A DNA stretch of 64,000 nucleotides from Sipunculus nudus (lineage: Eukaryota > Annelida > Sipuncula > Golfingiida > Sipunculidae), in contig CM049309.1 in assembly GCA_026874595.1 (NCBI GenBank), positions 17,128,576-17,192,575 of the forward strand, read 5' to 3'. The translations under genes were made by a program, and so were the position numbers. Below, piece after piece: positions 45,691 to 59,097 of this stretch. Positions within the stretch are counted from its first letter, which is position 1; every line of letters begins with the position of its first letter. Below the pieces are notes generated by a model. That model was given only the letters and a program-made list of their open reading frames with translations. It was not told the origin of the DNA and made no database searches.

Positions 45691-46529
45691 AAAAACATCG
45701 GTAAATTAAGAATATCTTACAATAACATTGATGTGGAAAGGTTGGTTTCATTATAATGTTTTTGAGACAACCTGAATCCAACGTGCTGCTTTAATTTCAC
45801 TTATAACTACGTAAGATAAAGAAGAATATTTTTTCATCAAACTGTATCAAATTGTAATGTTACAAGCTGTTTTTGTGTTTTTTGAAAATTGTATGTTTAA
45901 AGGACATTTTGAATATGAAATTTTAATTTGGAATTTATGTATACTAATTTTATTCATAAATATTATTCTCATATGATCTTTTTAACTTCCTACGTCAATC
46001 GATGAATCTCTCAACACGTTGGTTAACGCATTTCCTTTTTGAATTTTCGAATATCGTGTTTAAATCAATTACCATTTAAACCGTCAACGGTCTGTCAGTG
46101 TAACTGTTTATACTGAACACGGATAGCGGTGACCATGCGGGAAGACAGATATGCTGTAAAACTGAAAAATTCTCAAACTCTTGCTAAGATATTAAAGGGA
46201 ATCTAATAGCCGTTTTTCCACTGACATGCTTTACTGCACAGCCTATATTGTTCACTTTAATAAATCATCACTACCAGCTATATATGTAACACATTAAAGC
46301 AGTTATTGTGAAAGTTATGAAATGATTCTTGTCACTCCTTCCATGTTGATGTGTAAATGCGCGGAACCTTAAACATAAATAGAAATCAAAGGAATGCTAG
46401 CTTCCGCCACGTGGGAGAGAGGGTCCCTATTGTTGGAGGCTCCCAAAATCGTGTTTACATTGACTTTTTGGGCCAATATTCCCAGACTCATTCGTGCATT
46501 AGTGACTATATATTTGCATGTGAATAACC

Positions 46530-46700
46530 CGTAGATGTTGTTCCTGACTCTGGATCATGTGCTTGATCCACACTAAAGTCTACTCATGTCTTCAGTGGCC
46601 TATTTTGGAAATAACCTGAAAATTTCATGAGATTCCGTTCATGATTGCGTGAGTTATGTTGCGAACAAATATTCGCACAAAAACACACACAAACACACAC
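46530..46700 (-). repeat. Dispersed repeat, copy 2 of the 'CTCATGAAATTTTCAGG' family
   Basis: The minus strand reads GTGTGTTTTTGTGCG, AACTCACGCAATCATGAACG, GAATCTCATGAAATTTTCAGG and GTGTGGATCAAGCACATGATCC. It parallels the 50.5-kb copy (AACTCACACAATCATGAACA, GAATCTCATGAAATTTCATGG, GTGGATCCAGTACCTGACCC). Confidence 0.75.
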
Positions 46701-46872
46701 ACAAACACACATCCGAACGGGGATGAACGCATATCGTCCAGGCGTGGGCGAAATAGATCACTTGGAAAGACAAGTTTTCGCATACGCCCGTCATTTCTCA
46801 AGATAAAGCTCCACCTCTACACCTCGTTAGTAAATACGAAATTCATTTTCGTAGGTATCTTTTGGTTATCAA

Positions 46873-46875
<3 letters not shown>

Positions 46876-46905
<30 letters not shown>
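46876..46905. repeat. (GA)n microsatellite
   Basis: About 15 GA dinucleotides. Confidence 0.95.
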
Positions 46906-46906
<1 letters not shown>

Positions 46907-47734
46907 AGGACAGACTGAAAATGTTTATCACCCGACAAAAGTAACAAAAGGTTAACATAAAGGTAAAATAAATTAAAGGCTGTACCTTTTACGTCTTATG
47001 TTGCAACATTGACAACATTTTAGTAAAACATATTGTCATAAAAGAGATGGTTTAATTCTTCCTTGGTTTAACGTTTTATGCGCCAGATGATTTGGTTTTT
47101 TTGTCTTGAATGCTCTTGCATTGGACAAAGCTAACCAAAGCCTAACCATTAACAACTAATAAACCCAATACAAGACATGTGTCGCTTTGAAGTCAACGTA
47201 GTTTTATATACAAATAGACTATAAGCCCTCTCACTTTCCAAAGTTCGGTATACTTTATCTCTAGTCCTTTGCTTGTGTTTCATCAATAAAACTGAGATTA
47301 TGCTCTTTGAATCGTTATAAGCCATTTGAAGCCTCGCGGTACGCAGCTGTAAATGTTGGCGTGATTTGTCCATAAGGGCAGCGTTCTATGGTCTCGAGGC
47401 GATCTTCTGATCTTGGACATAACCCGTTATCTCCTGTTCCTCTTAACTTTGAGGTCAACCTCTTTTAACCCCTTTCTAAGAACTCACAAAGGTCTCGCAT
47501 GCTTAGAGTGTATCCTGTTACGTATGTTGAATCAGTGAGCTTCCGTACATCTTTGTCTAATTTATCTATTTGGCAAAAGTCCTTCCGCTTAGGGTGATTA
47601 GGTTGCCCTTGCAATTACCCAACGTTTAACCTTTCCACGAGTTCGTTATCATAGTCATGCCTGAGACAATGTGTCACTAGCCGTCGCATCTAAAACGCTT
47701 GCTGGACGATTACTGTATATTCTAAAACTACTGT

Positions 47735-48260
47735 CTGTACTAGTGCAACTGTGACTTCCTCTGCTGTGACTTCTATCATCACTACAACTACTACTTTTAC
47801 TACTTCAATGCCGCCAACACCAATGTACTACTACTGTTACTGCCGGTGCTACTACTACTACTTCTATTACTACTACTACTACTAATAATAATAATTATAA
47901 TAATAACAATAATAATATTTCCACTATTTCTAGTGCCACTACTACTCGTTTTTTATTATTTCAACAACTTCTATTACTCCTTTAACTCCTACTGCTGCTG
48001 CAACTACCACCACTTCAGCTACTAGTAGAACCCCTGGTAGTCTTTTTACTTCTTCATCTATCACAACTACTTCAACTTCTTATACTATTTGTACTGCAGC
48101 TGATGCTGTTTCTTCTTCTACTGCTACTACTTCGTCAACCCTTAAACTACTACTGCTACTGCTACTACTTCTATTACTTCTGTTTTTAACACCACAACCA
48201 CCAAAGATGCTACTATTACAACACAAAACAACAACTACTGTTGCTTTAAACTCGACTACT
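47735..48260. repeat. Degenerate (ACT/CTT/CTA)n triplet-repeat field
   Basis: About 500 bp dominated by ACT, CTA and CTT triplets with AAT/ATA interludes; the cleanest part is 47845-47900. Stop-poor on the minus strand, giving a Ser/Val-rich frame that I treat as artefact. Confidence 0.85.
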
Positions 48261-48784
48261 TCAACAACTACTAGCTTGACAGATCTTTCGCAGACACAGT
48301 GTAATCGCATCAGTGGATTGTGTCACCGAAACAGTTTGGTGAAAAAGTTAAAATTGTAACCATTCCTATAGTACGGTAATAAAAATAAGATGTGCTGTCC
48401 TGAGGTGTTTCTTTAAAGTAAAGACATAATGAAGTATACATCGCAAGATTTCACAATGTATCACATCTATAACCCATGATGTTTGTTTTTATTGTTGACT
48501 GGTACTGTTTCATTTTCTCAGGGACTATCATTTATAGATATATGTCCAAAACCAATGAAACCCTTCACCCCATATTAGCCGCGGCATCTAATGAGGGGTT
48601 TACCACACGTGTCGATAGCATTATATTGTTTTCTTTAATGATATTTGAGGTGTGATGTCTGCTATATAAAGAATATAAGAAAGAATTATTACGGTCATGT
48701 ATAAGTATTTTTTGCGATCCTGTGTCAAAATATAAGAAGAAAAGGTGTTGACCTGGCTAGTCAAAGAGCGAGACTTGGCACTTC

Positions 48785-48800
48785 AGCCGCCATATTGTTT
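48785..48800 (-). promoter_or_regulatory. YY1-type CAATATGGCGGC motif
   Basis: The minus strand reads AACAATATGGCGGCTGAAG, a good Kozak context (A at -3, G at +4) and a YY1-like core. The frame closes after 10 codons with no good donor. Possible promoter relic. Confidence 0.2.
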
Positions 48801-49447
48801 TTCTTCTCTCCGATGTGTTTGTCAATTGCTGCTTTCTTAAGCTCTTTTTTTAAATATAAATATACAAAACCATATACAGAAGAGGTCTTGTCTGCAAATA
48901 TTCGACAGGAAAGGTCCATTCATATTCCTAGTATTTCAAATGTTTATTCACAAAGAAGTCTGACAAGGCCTTGATTATTTGTAACCAAAATAGAACATAC
49001 AAGAAGAGAACGCCGATTACGTCTGATCGGCAAATAACAATCGTTGAAATAGAATTTCTGATGAGTTCATCCTTGTTTTATAGGCAGGATGTTTGGAAGA
49101 CTGAATTCGTAATTTCTCAAGATGTCCATTAAGTCTAGGACGCGTTAATTGGTTCCAGCAAAGGTTGGTCCAGACTTTTTTGTCGATAAAAGTAGTAGCT
49201 ACTAAAACAGCTCAACATGCTTTTGAGAAGTTTTCTTATGTGATCAATTCTAACTTTTATTATCTTGACAGATGCAGTGGAAACAATCAAGTAAAAGTAG
49301 CCGGAAACGTAGAAACAGCAAATGCAGTCAGCGGAGAAGGAACCCTGGTTGTAAGACATTAACACTAACACCGGCTGTATAAAGTATATGGAAACAGAAG
49401 ACTGTTGTGTCTTTATGATAATATTTATAAGTATATTATAATTACTC

Positions 49448-49634
49448 CAGGAGCGGTTCCAGAGGGGGGTTATGGGTGTCGAAACCCCTCCCTGCTCTCA
49501 ACCAACGACCTTTTTTTAGACAAATCTTATGCATGATGGGGGGTTTTGGGGGTCGAGACCCAACGATCTTTTTTAGACACTTTATGCATGCCACACGTTG
49601 ATCCCTCCCTTAAAAAATCCTGGATCCGCACCTG
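49448..49634. mobile_element. hAT-type MITE, ~187 bp
   Basis: The left end CAGGAGCGGTTCCAGAGG and the reverse complement of the right end (CAGGTGCGGATCCAGGATTT) form terminal inverted repeats of the CAGGGGCGGATCCAGG type I know from animal hAT-like MITEs. The interior holds a diverged direct repeat (GGGTGTCGAAACCC / GGGGGTCGAGACCC). The expected 8-bp target duplication is eroded. Confidence 0.7.
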
Positions 49635-50474
49635 TACTAATAACAAATAACTTATTTATGGTAACTTTCCCTTTTAATTAGTAAAATATTTCCCATTAAT
49701 ACACTGGATTCCGTTGCGATAGATCAATATCGAAGTTTTCCTTATAATGTCCAATTACTCAGCATACTGGGGAAATATAGTAAATAACCCCCTTAGAACA
49801 CATTTTGGCATCGTTCTCAACTCTTCAAGAGCATAAAGCGGCCTTTTCCGAATCATACCTACAGAGGGCTACAGAGAAGTTTTGTAACAGCTTTTCGGAT
49901 TTCGATTGATTTCATCTTTCCGTACCATTATAATTAAAATACAGTATACATTCTTTTTTTAGCTCATTCTGTAGGGGAACAGTACCATTATTAATTAAAT
50001 AAATGTCCAAGTCAAGGCCTTCACTGCTCTTGGCTTGTACCGTTGTCTATATATAGATTCAAGGACATACCAAACAGCTTGGATAAGTGACATCATCAAA
50101 CGTGTATATTGGTCATTAAGAAGCTACTTAGCTGGTAATTTAACTGTTATTGCCTGTAGAACACTTGCGACAAAGAGCATTATGTAGGGGTTTTTTGATC
50201 GTTAGTTGAGAAGAGCCGGTCTTACATTGGTCCTTACTTGTTACCATGGTCTTGGCAAGGAAATAACATTTAAAGCATTATTCATGCGACATTGTTCTCC
50301 TTTTGATGTAGATCTTGTAAAGATGGGGAAACCCGAAATAAAAGCGCCGTTCTTTATTTTTTCTTAGAGGGCATTGGGAACGTTAAGTTGGAAAAAGATA
50401 CCAGGATATACATGGGGCCGGGAAAACAAATAAAAAAAACCACAGCCATATGTGAACAGCGAGGCTACAGATGT

Positions 50475-50735
50475 GTGTACGTGTGCGTGTGTGTTTTTAT
50501 GTTAGTTCACATTATAACTCACACAATCATGAACAGAATCTCATGAAATTTCATGGCATTTCGGGAATGGGCCAAGGAACTACAGAATAGATTTTCATGT
50601 GGATCCAGTACCTGACCCGGATCCAGCAACGTCATCAAGGAATATTAACAAATGTACAGTCACTTATGCACGAATGAAAGTAGGACTATAGGCTGAATAA
50701 GTGAATACATACACCTGGCGGAGGCTTGCATTCCG
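50475..50735 (+). repeat. Dispersed repeat, copy 3 of the 'CTCATGAAATTTTCAGG' family
   Basis: Begins GTGTGCGTGTGTGTTTTTAT and contains GAATCTCATGAAATTTCATG, GGCATTTCGGGAATGGGCC, TCAAGGAATATTAACAAATG and GGCTGAATAAGTGAAT, ending CCTGGCGGAGGCTTGCATTC. It is the longest of the three copies. Confidence 0.8.
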
Positions 50736-50739
50736 TAGA

Positions 50740-52300
50740 ATGTAGCTTCCCAGTTCACATAGTGCATGTCTCAATGGTGAAACAGTGGGATTTTAATGTG
50801 TGATGATATTATTGGCGCTGTGATGACTTCATAGCTTGAGAAATGATCTTATCAATTCGGACCTGAGGTACGAAGATTAATAAATGATAGAACGACAAAA
50901 AATGACATGTATCTTTATATTTTTTTCGTAATGACAGTTACGTTATGTAAAGTATCGCCTATCAGAATTAGATAAGACGTTTTAAAATGTTTGTTTCGGT
51001 TTACGAACATTTGTCGAGGAGTAACATTATATCAGGAACGTCCATATAATACTTCCGGTCTTTACAGACGTGTGCTCTGCTCACATACACTGCGCATATG
51101 TAAATTTATACAATTCCTGTCTGATTGAAGCAGGGTACCAAATTTAAGTTGCTCCTATTTACTGCTGTTCAGTTGCCCTTCACTCAGTCATCAGGCCATT
51201 TTTTAATTCAAAAGAAATCACCTTTATTGATTAGTAAATGACATATACTGGTAATCTATTAAAATGTATGACTTATATGAATATTACATTATTAAGTAAA
51301 AATATTGATTTTAATATCAGTATAAGAATACACTAAACACAACAAATGAATTTGTTGGTACGATATACATTAAGTAATGGAATTTTGCGTTTGCGCATTT
51401 ATATGTGAAAAAATATGATTTAACGTGATATGATATGAAACGATATAAATAATCGTGTTTAGCATAGAATCAGTCCTCTAAGTTAAAAGATAAATATTCC
51501 TAAAGGTATATTTATTATTCTCAGTCACACAATATATTTCCTTGGAGATAAATGCACAAACATGAAGAAATATTGTTTACCAAGCAATCCTGACGGAACA
51601 ATTGACCTTTATGACCTGTTTTTCTTCTTGGACAGCGTTGCTGTAGAAGGATTATTTGTAAAACTAGCTTTACTGTTCATTTTCTCTGGGTTAGGACCTT
51701 AAATTCATAAAGAAGCACACCTTCCATATCTATACAATCACTGCTGTAAAACAAAACACTACCGCTTACACAATTTTAAAATCTAATCGTCTGGAGCCAT
51801 CCGATTGGTCATTTGAGTGGAATTGACAATTTTGATTGGCTACCCTGAACATATTTATCCTGTACCGAAGAGAGGGACATGGTCCTTTATATGTTTCACG
51901 TTTAAAAATCAATACATAATAAGTTTCTATACACACATTTATTATTGAGAAAAAAAGACACCCTCACCCGCCTGACCCAAAGGGAATAGGATTGTATTAT
52001 TTTATATAGTAGGCCTGTGAATTATTGCCTTTCCAGTTGATTCCTATTTCAAGCATTGTAAACAGTCTTAAAATTCTGAAAGAAATTAACACCACACTGT
52101 ATCTAAACATAAGCTGAGTAATTTTAAAACCAACTCATGAATTATAATTCAAAATAAAAAATATGAAGTGATATTTATTATTAAATAAAAAATCTATATA
52201 CATCTAAATTAAGAATGTTTACTGGATCATGCTTCTCGTTATCTGTCCCTTTGATAAATTATAGATTAGTGATCCATTTGTGAATATAAGTGGATCGATA
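50740..52300. other. AT-rich intergenic DNA, nothing recognised
   Basis: No notable open frame. Two inverted CCAAT boxes (CCGATTGGTC near 51800 and TTGATTGGCT near 51832) are the only motif pair noticed. Confidence 0.5.
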
Positions 52301-52305
52301 AGATT

Positions 52306-52390
52306 TAATTATTGACTTATTGAATTATATGTTACTTAATAAATATTTAATTATTGACTTATTGAATTATATATTACTTAATATATAACT
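52306..52390 (+). repeat. Two-copy ~42-bp tandem duplication
   Basis: TTAATTATTGACTTATTGAA is followed by TTATATGTTACTTAATAAATA, and the pair then repeats (TTATATATTACTTAATATATA). Confidence 0.9.
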
Positions 52391-52779
52391 TACTATTACT
52401 TTATCTTTGGTATATAGTTGTTCGAAGGTGTCCATGTTAAAATGATAACAAAATAGCCAGTGGTTGGAATTTTTAAAGACGGTATTCGATTTTTATAAAT
52501 GTTTCAGCTGATATAATCTTCTAGTGATCAACAATCTGCGCACAATTTCATATGCGTAAATAGGTCTTTGCAGTTCAATTGAATCATTAACACTGTTTTA
52601 CATCTCATATACGTTTTTATAGTAAGGGGACGGTTATAAAGTCGCTCGTAGGATCCTAAGCGACCAGTGATCAATTGTACAACTATTAGCAACAGCTGTC
52701 CACCTGCATGCATCTACCTCGGTGGGTTTGATCCACGGGTTTGACCTTGGCCATTCAGAGAGTATATTAAGTTTCTGTA

Positions 52780-52922
52780 TTAAAGGTACACCATGTCACG
52801 CTATTCATTTTGATTGAGTACCAAAGTTGCTTAGCAAATCATCCCGGCACACCGATTTCTACAATTTATACCAGTTTTATACGTTGACTGTGGTTCTGTG
52901 TGTCAGTAAATACAGTTGACGT
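52780..52922 (+). mobile_element. Truncated TTAA element, copy C (5' part)
   Basis: TTAAAGGTACACCATGTC, CCAAAGTTGCTTAGCAAATC, ATCCCGGCACACCGATTTC and GTTCTGTGTGTCAGTAAATA follow the first ~160 bp of the element at 37332. It stops where a CAGAAGCGGGTCCGGGGG sequence begins, possibly a later hAT-type insertion. Confidence 0.65.
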
Positions 52923-52927
52923 GTGTC

Positions 52928-53060
52928 CAGAAGCGGGTCCGGGGGAGGGGTCAAGGCTCCCTCCCCTTTTCCAGCTGCTGCACAGACCAATTCTGTGGCC
53001 TGCCCCCCCCCCCCCCTTTCCTGAATTTGGGACCTATTTTTAGGTTTTGTTATAAGTCCT
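52928..53060. mobile_element. Possible hAT-type MITE fragment with poly-C
   Basis: CAGAAGCGGGTCCGGGGGAG resembles the left end of the 49.4-kb element. A C14 run lies at 53003-53016. The matching right end is unclear; a lone right-end-like string (AATCCAGGATCCGACCC) lies near 54307. Confidence 0.35.
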
Positions 53061-53069
53061 CCAGGGTTG

Positions 53070-56000
53070 GGTCCCTACTGTCCTTAATCTTGGACCTCCC
53101 TGTGTGTCTGTTTATTAAAAAATAAACCTGCGCTCCTGCAATTTCCTACATGGAGAAGAAGAAAGAAACAAGAAACGCCGGTCAGTTGATTGAAATATTT
53201 TGATTTGTGAAGTCGCGCTTTACGGCTACCAGGTGGCGTCGGTGCTATGTTTTCACCACTGATCGCGCCCGATGTAAGTTTTATTCCAGTTGTGCACGTC
53301 GATAAGCAATAGGTTTTAAAACGAATATTGCCACATACCATAATATTTTTTGGAGGAAACACTATATTCATGTATGTGACTAGTATGTGTATAGGTTCCT
53401 TTAAGCAAAGAAACCACCGTGAACCGCTGCCCGCGAGATCAGCAGAGCTCTGTTTGGTCAGACCTTGATAAATATTGATAATAAGCATTTGACTAATCTG
53501 GAACTGAAATTAACATCATTCTGTCACATACGTCAGAAACGATTCATGTATAGCCCTCATCCATATAAAAATTAATCAAAATTTTTTAAATAAATAGAAT
53601 CTTTGGCGTTGGCGATATCGCGTGATTCCAACAGTAAATATGAATTTACGAAGATAAAATAAGATGGACGAGGTGCTTATCGTACACTCCGACCAAACAA
53701 GCGGAAGGTTTGCTGCTTCAAGTAAAAAAATGGCGGAAGAATGATGCAAATCTTCATGGTAAATATGACAATTTGAAGTAGCTGATATAGAAATAAAGCT
53801 GATGTAAAGTGTCGTTTTCTAAATAGTTGTAATAAAGAAAGGAACCTTGAAAAGACTGGGATCGCATGATCAGGGTTGCATCAGTCCTGTTTACTGTTTC
53901 AGGATAAGCAAAGGAATGACGTGAGATTGTTCTACAGACTCAAATATGACCCTCATATGTGATGTAGTATCGTGCGAAGGCTTATTCACAAAATACCAAA
54001 ACAAATGTCATAAATGTACATCTATGCATTTTCAATCATTTCAACAACTTTGTTTTAAAGCAACTAGAAATACTTTATTTCTTGAAAAGAAATCCGTAGG
54101 CCTTTTTGTGTTATTTAGAACATTCAAATCAATTAACTTAGAAATGTCAAATAAAAATTTTCCTGTGAGCTCCAGTGGGCATAAATAACTGGAATGTTTG
54201 TTCTGTGAGACCTGGTATATTGCTTTATATTGTGGAACTGAGGATATGTCAGGTTTTCTCATTATTTATCATTGTTGGGCCCCTACACTAACACACACTT
54301 TTTAAAATCCAGGATCCGACCCTTCGCAGCCATTGTCGAAACCGTCCGAATAGCGATTCCCGGCTTCATTCGACTACACACACACACACACACACAAAAA
54401 CACACACCCTCGCATTAACGAAGGATGAAAGCAAATCGGTTTCAACGATGACAATAAGCTCTCGGTGAGCTTGTGACCAAGTACAGCAACATATTAAGCT
54501 ATACTAATGAAATACAATATAATTATTTCAATGAACTGAAAGCGATTCCCGATGCGTATACAAATATCATTCAGGACTTTGGGTGGAACATTTCCTGAAT
54601 GAAAGAGTTTGGGAGAATGTTCCCTTAATTGTTTGTACATGTATATCAAGGTGGCTCTAAAAGGGGCAAGATTATATATCTTTATAATAACACCAGATAA
54701 AGCTGATATAAGGGTGACTTCCTTTAGGAAGCTACTTTTAAAAGATATACTGCCAAGATGAGACGTACGTACACTTTTTTTGTTTAGGAGGAGGATTCCT
54801 GCCGGCCAAGGAAGATTTTAAAGATCTTCAATATGGCTACAAAATATGGAAAAAAAAATGATAAAGTCAATTTTATAATACGACACATAATGAAAAATTT
54901 ACCGAACTAACAAATCCATTCCTGGAAAAATATCCATGTATTGATTTTGTGTATTGAAACTGTCACTCTCGATAATGCAAGATATCAAAAACTAAGAGAA
55001 TAGTTCGATAATCATTATTTTAAATCCCAATTTAATTTCAGTTTTGTTGTTTTACCAGTTTCGTAATATTCTTAATGTCGGTAAAAAAACATCTTTATAT
55101 CCATTAAAATGCCATTATTATTTCTTCTTTGTTATCAATAAGATCTTGAAAGTGTTCATATTTTCCGCAGGGAGGAGTTTTCTTCTTGGTACTTTAGGCA
55201 TCGACAAAATGTCATGGGGTAATAACCTTAAAGCTCCTTTTTTATATTACTCAATTTTTCTTATACTAGTTCATTTTAGGGTGAAGTGAATCGACCTGAA
55301 TGCATTTTATGTTTGTCTGTTGAACACTGACCAAAGGAATGAGGAGAAAACCAGGGAAAGATATAAATAACAAAATTTACTAGAATACTACATAAGTATC
55401 ATTACTGAAGTCTTAATAATGCTATTTTAGACGAATTGATACCAATACTATAAAACGCAATAATGTCATTGCCCGCCCTTAGCATTTTGAGTAGATTAAA
55501 TTTTAGACTTTTTAGACATTGTTTTGTATTATTATCGATTATGCATTGACCAACAATATACTAACTATAACCTGTGGGTTGAATGCCAATAAATATTAAT
55601 CTCAAGTATAATAAATTCTGTTAGCTTTGGAATAATTGTTTTCCTTTAATTCCATTTCCATGGTCCTTGGTAATTACGCAGAGCAAAATTGTCTTCATAA
55701 TTGTTATTTACGGGTCTACTCTGCTTTGTCCAGGAAAATTCATGAGAAAATCAAGAAAATCCAAAGAATCCCCATTTAGGGAACATTTCTATTTCTTCGG
55801 CAAATCCTCTTTTAATGTCACATATAACGAATGAATATTCCTATACCGATGTTCACAAGATGCAATCATATTTCTAGGTCAAGGATTATCCCAGCTTGAG
55901 TCGGACAAAAATCCCGGAAAATGGCAAGAGAGAGCAGATCAGAGATATGATTAATGACGCCCCCACGGAACAGACGGCTAACAATGCGCGACAGTTTTCC

Positions 56001-56335
56001 AATTCCCATATGATATCAATTTGGCCACAATCTCAGATCGTCAGTAAGTGAAACTTGGCTACGAACTCCAACGACTTGGGGTAATTGATGACTATGCATT
56101 CCTCTGTTTCCAGCTTGAAGATAAGTAGGACGGGGGAAAAAAGTAGAACGATTTACGGGAACCGGCAAGACAATCTCGTCATTAATCACAGTCAGACGAA
56201 TTCACTTTAAGTGGGGGGATTCCGATGCTTATCGTACGGTTGATGGATCACGTGGTTCTACCAGAAAACCATGGTCAAACGTCTGTTGCCTCACACATCC
56301 TGCTGCCGATCTACGGCATGAGGTATCAAGGTATT
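53070..56335. other. Intergenic DNA, nothing recognised
   Basis: The 134-codon minus-strand frame (53084-53488) shows no domain and overlaps AT-rich and repeat-like segments. A consensus donor-like GAT|GTAAGT occurs on the plus strand near 53274 behind a short open frame, without an acceptor. A (CA)n run is at about 54376-54394. Confidence 0.45.
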
Positions 56336-56342
56336 TTTAAGC

Positions 56343-56376
56343 CTACCCCCGAAGCAAAGGGGGGTTTATAGGGGTT
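56343..56376. other. Small G/C-rich foldback
   Basis: CTACCCCCGAAGCAAAGGGG then GGTTTATAGG pairs CCCCC with GGGGG across a short loop. Similar ACCCCC..GGGGGT strings are frequent at ends of invertebrate repeats. Low information. Confidence 0.3.
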
Positions 56377-58539
56377 GATGGGTTTATTTCTATGTTCCTA
56401 CTGGGGTAATCATGGTTATGGTTGGACCTATTTAAGTCCCTCTGAGTACTCAACTATCGATTTCATTTTATTTTCATTTTTCTCCTGCCATTTTCTGTTT
56501 GCGCTAGACCCATAATATAACCGATTTTCAAAAGCTAATATTTGGGCACATGTTATTCCTATTTGCACCTGATATTTATTTGCGACCTTGACCTTACTGT
56601 TAAAGTCGTACACTCCGTTGCATATCGCCCCATTATCGCTCAGTTGCGGGTACCGCTTGATGATTACATACACAGAGGTAAACGTGCAGTTGACCCCTAT
56701 TTATGCAGTTTTGTTCTCATCGCCGACTTAACACTCTTATACTTAAAGGTAAATTATTGTATATTCTTAGATCACTCATGTCGAAGTCCCCTATATAAGT
56801 GGTTCTGGCAACAATTTGCTATATTTCTGTTATAATCACATACATTCTTTCATATTTTCATTCATAATTCATTTATGATATTTTTTTTACTTAAATAAGC
56901 TTAATGTATAAGAGATCAACTTTCAGACTAAAAGGTCTCTTTCTCTGGTGACTCTGGCTTCTTGATTTTCAACAGCTTTACAGCTATTGCCAGTTTGTGC
57001 CGAACTAAAATTTCGTTAAAATATACCCTTTTAAAGTGTTCTCTCTGGAGCACACATCAAATAAACTATACAAATACGTCATTACTGTCAGTAGTAGGAA
57101 TTGCATGTAAATTGATAAATTATTATATTAAAAGTGGATAAATGGTTTACTAGTATTCTTTATGTACCATCTTGCATATTTCTACTATACTCGACAAATC
57201 ATGTTATTATAGTTATTAAGGACGTCGAGTTGTCTTCCGGTGTTGTAGGTTACAACGTCAGACAGATGGTACATCAATTCGCTATTTTTATTCCGCCGTA
57301 CTTGTATCTCTGACGGGATTCGGGTTTTCCCCAAAGTAGTATCATATAAAACTTAATCGGTTATAAAAAAGACCACTCATTGATATAACTGATTAACACT
57401 AATTACCATTAACTCTTTACTGGCTATAATGCTACAAGGGCTCACTGGAAATTTGTACCCAGAGCTGAATCATTTAACTATAGATTCATTAAAGCCAGGT
57501 ATTCTACTCCATCTACGGAATAAATCTAATTGACCTCACCGTGAACTTTACGTGACCTTAATAGCATATTCATTTAATGAATTATCATGAGCATACTTGT
57601 TCCGTGCAGCCAATCAGGTCGCCGATATTACTGGAAACCGTGAGTCACCTGACAATATTAAAATTTGCAAAATTTGGAAGAGCTCTCCCAAACAGAACAC
57701 GTGCACTATGTACCAGTACTCACGTCGGCATGTTTTTTTTTATATTATTTTTATACAAAGGAGACAGTATAAAAAGTTTTAGGACAAAGGATGCAAGAGC
57801 CATATCTCCGACTACCGAGTGAAAAATGTCTTATCTAGGACGTAATTCATATGTGACAAATAATCCAAAATATGGCAAGGCAGTTCACAATGACTGCGAT
57901 ATATTCAACCGTGGAGAACAGCGATTCTGGTTGATGAGGTCAGTGAATGCGACGTCTTACGTCATCGACTTTTTTGACATTATTATCTTATAAACAGCTC
58001 TCGCTATAATGGGCATGGAAGACCTTCTGTGTAGGACGGTTTTGGGGGTTTATTTTAATAATAAGGTTAAAAGAGCGGAGCATATGGGCTGCGATTGATA
58101 GGTCAGTAATAGGTAGTTCTTGTTTAGAATAATTCTTAAAACGCCCCTATGATAGGTGTATGAGCTTGCTTTCCTACAAGCTATTTGCAAACAGAGCAAT
58201 GTTGACAAATGGGAAAAAAAAACATGTACCGTAAGGTGGTTGGTGACATATGTGCTACAGTTTAAAGGTCACTGGTAGCAAATATTGCGTCCAGATATAA
58301 TTAATGAATGTGTGTTCGGTGTTTTTCGGGTTAATTTTCATACTAGGTTCGTGAATACATTACTGAGTAGGAACAGATATAGGATTGGTGAGCCACCATG
58401 AGTCGATCATGACACAAACCTAACAGGGGAAATACACTGTAACGGACATCCATCCAATTGCATCGATAAACACCCAAAAGTCTTAACTCTTATGCTACGA
58501 GTGATGAATTAACACAAAAGAATACATAGGTACTCACAA

Positions 58540-58850
58540 GTCAAAGTTAAAAACTTATCTCTATGGTAGCGAGTCATTTCCTGTGTCGCGTACAAGTTGT
58601 TGTAGTCCAGTAAACTTGCTATTGTATTCATGCGGTCAGAAATTCAACAAACATGCACGGGGTATTTACTAATATACTGAAGTATTCCCGCACCTGGTAG
58701 GTGTTAGTAGAGGGTATACTAAAACAACTTAAAATGGCCTGGCTTATGTCAAGTAACATCGTACTTATAGGTCATGATACCTTGTCAAAATTGACGAAAA
58801 TATTTGCATTCTCAGCGAGCACTGTATGCGGTCCTAAACACAAGATGTAA
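58540..58850 (+). repeat. Dispersed ~320-bp repeat, copy 2
   Basis: AGTCATTTCCTGTGTCGCGT, TTCATGCGGTCAGAAATTCA, CTTATAGGTCATGATACCTT and GACGAAAATATTTGCATT align in order with 36150-36480. Confidence 0.8.
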
Positions 58851-59035
58851 TAGCACTCTGACGTTGGTCGTAGAATATCTATTTAAGAGTCATGAAATGC
58901 AGCTACGTTTAGGAAAAATTGCTTCATCTTAATATTATCATTACCGAGCAGGCTCAAAGATATTCTTGCATGTAAGTATGAGCCGATTTTCCATGCAACC
59001 ACCGCCCTCTGATTCATGTGAGACCATATAATATA

Positions 59036-59036
<1 letters not shown>

Positions 59037-59092
<56 letters not shown>
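59037..59092. repeat. (CT)n microsatellite
   Basis: About 28 CT dinucleotides, giving Arg-Glu repeats in two overlapping minus-strand frames that are artefacts. Confidence 0.97.

Positions 59093-59097
<5 letters not shown>

Noticed and set aside
48080-48310. Poly-Ser/Val minus-strand frame
   Set aside because: Encoded by the triplet-repeat field, with no unique flanking protein sequence.
53084-53488. 134-codon minus-strand open frame
   Set aside because: No domain or conserved-looking segment, and it spans AT-rich and CpG patches without a start context.
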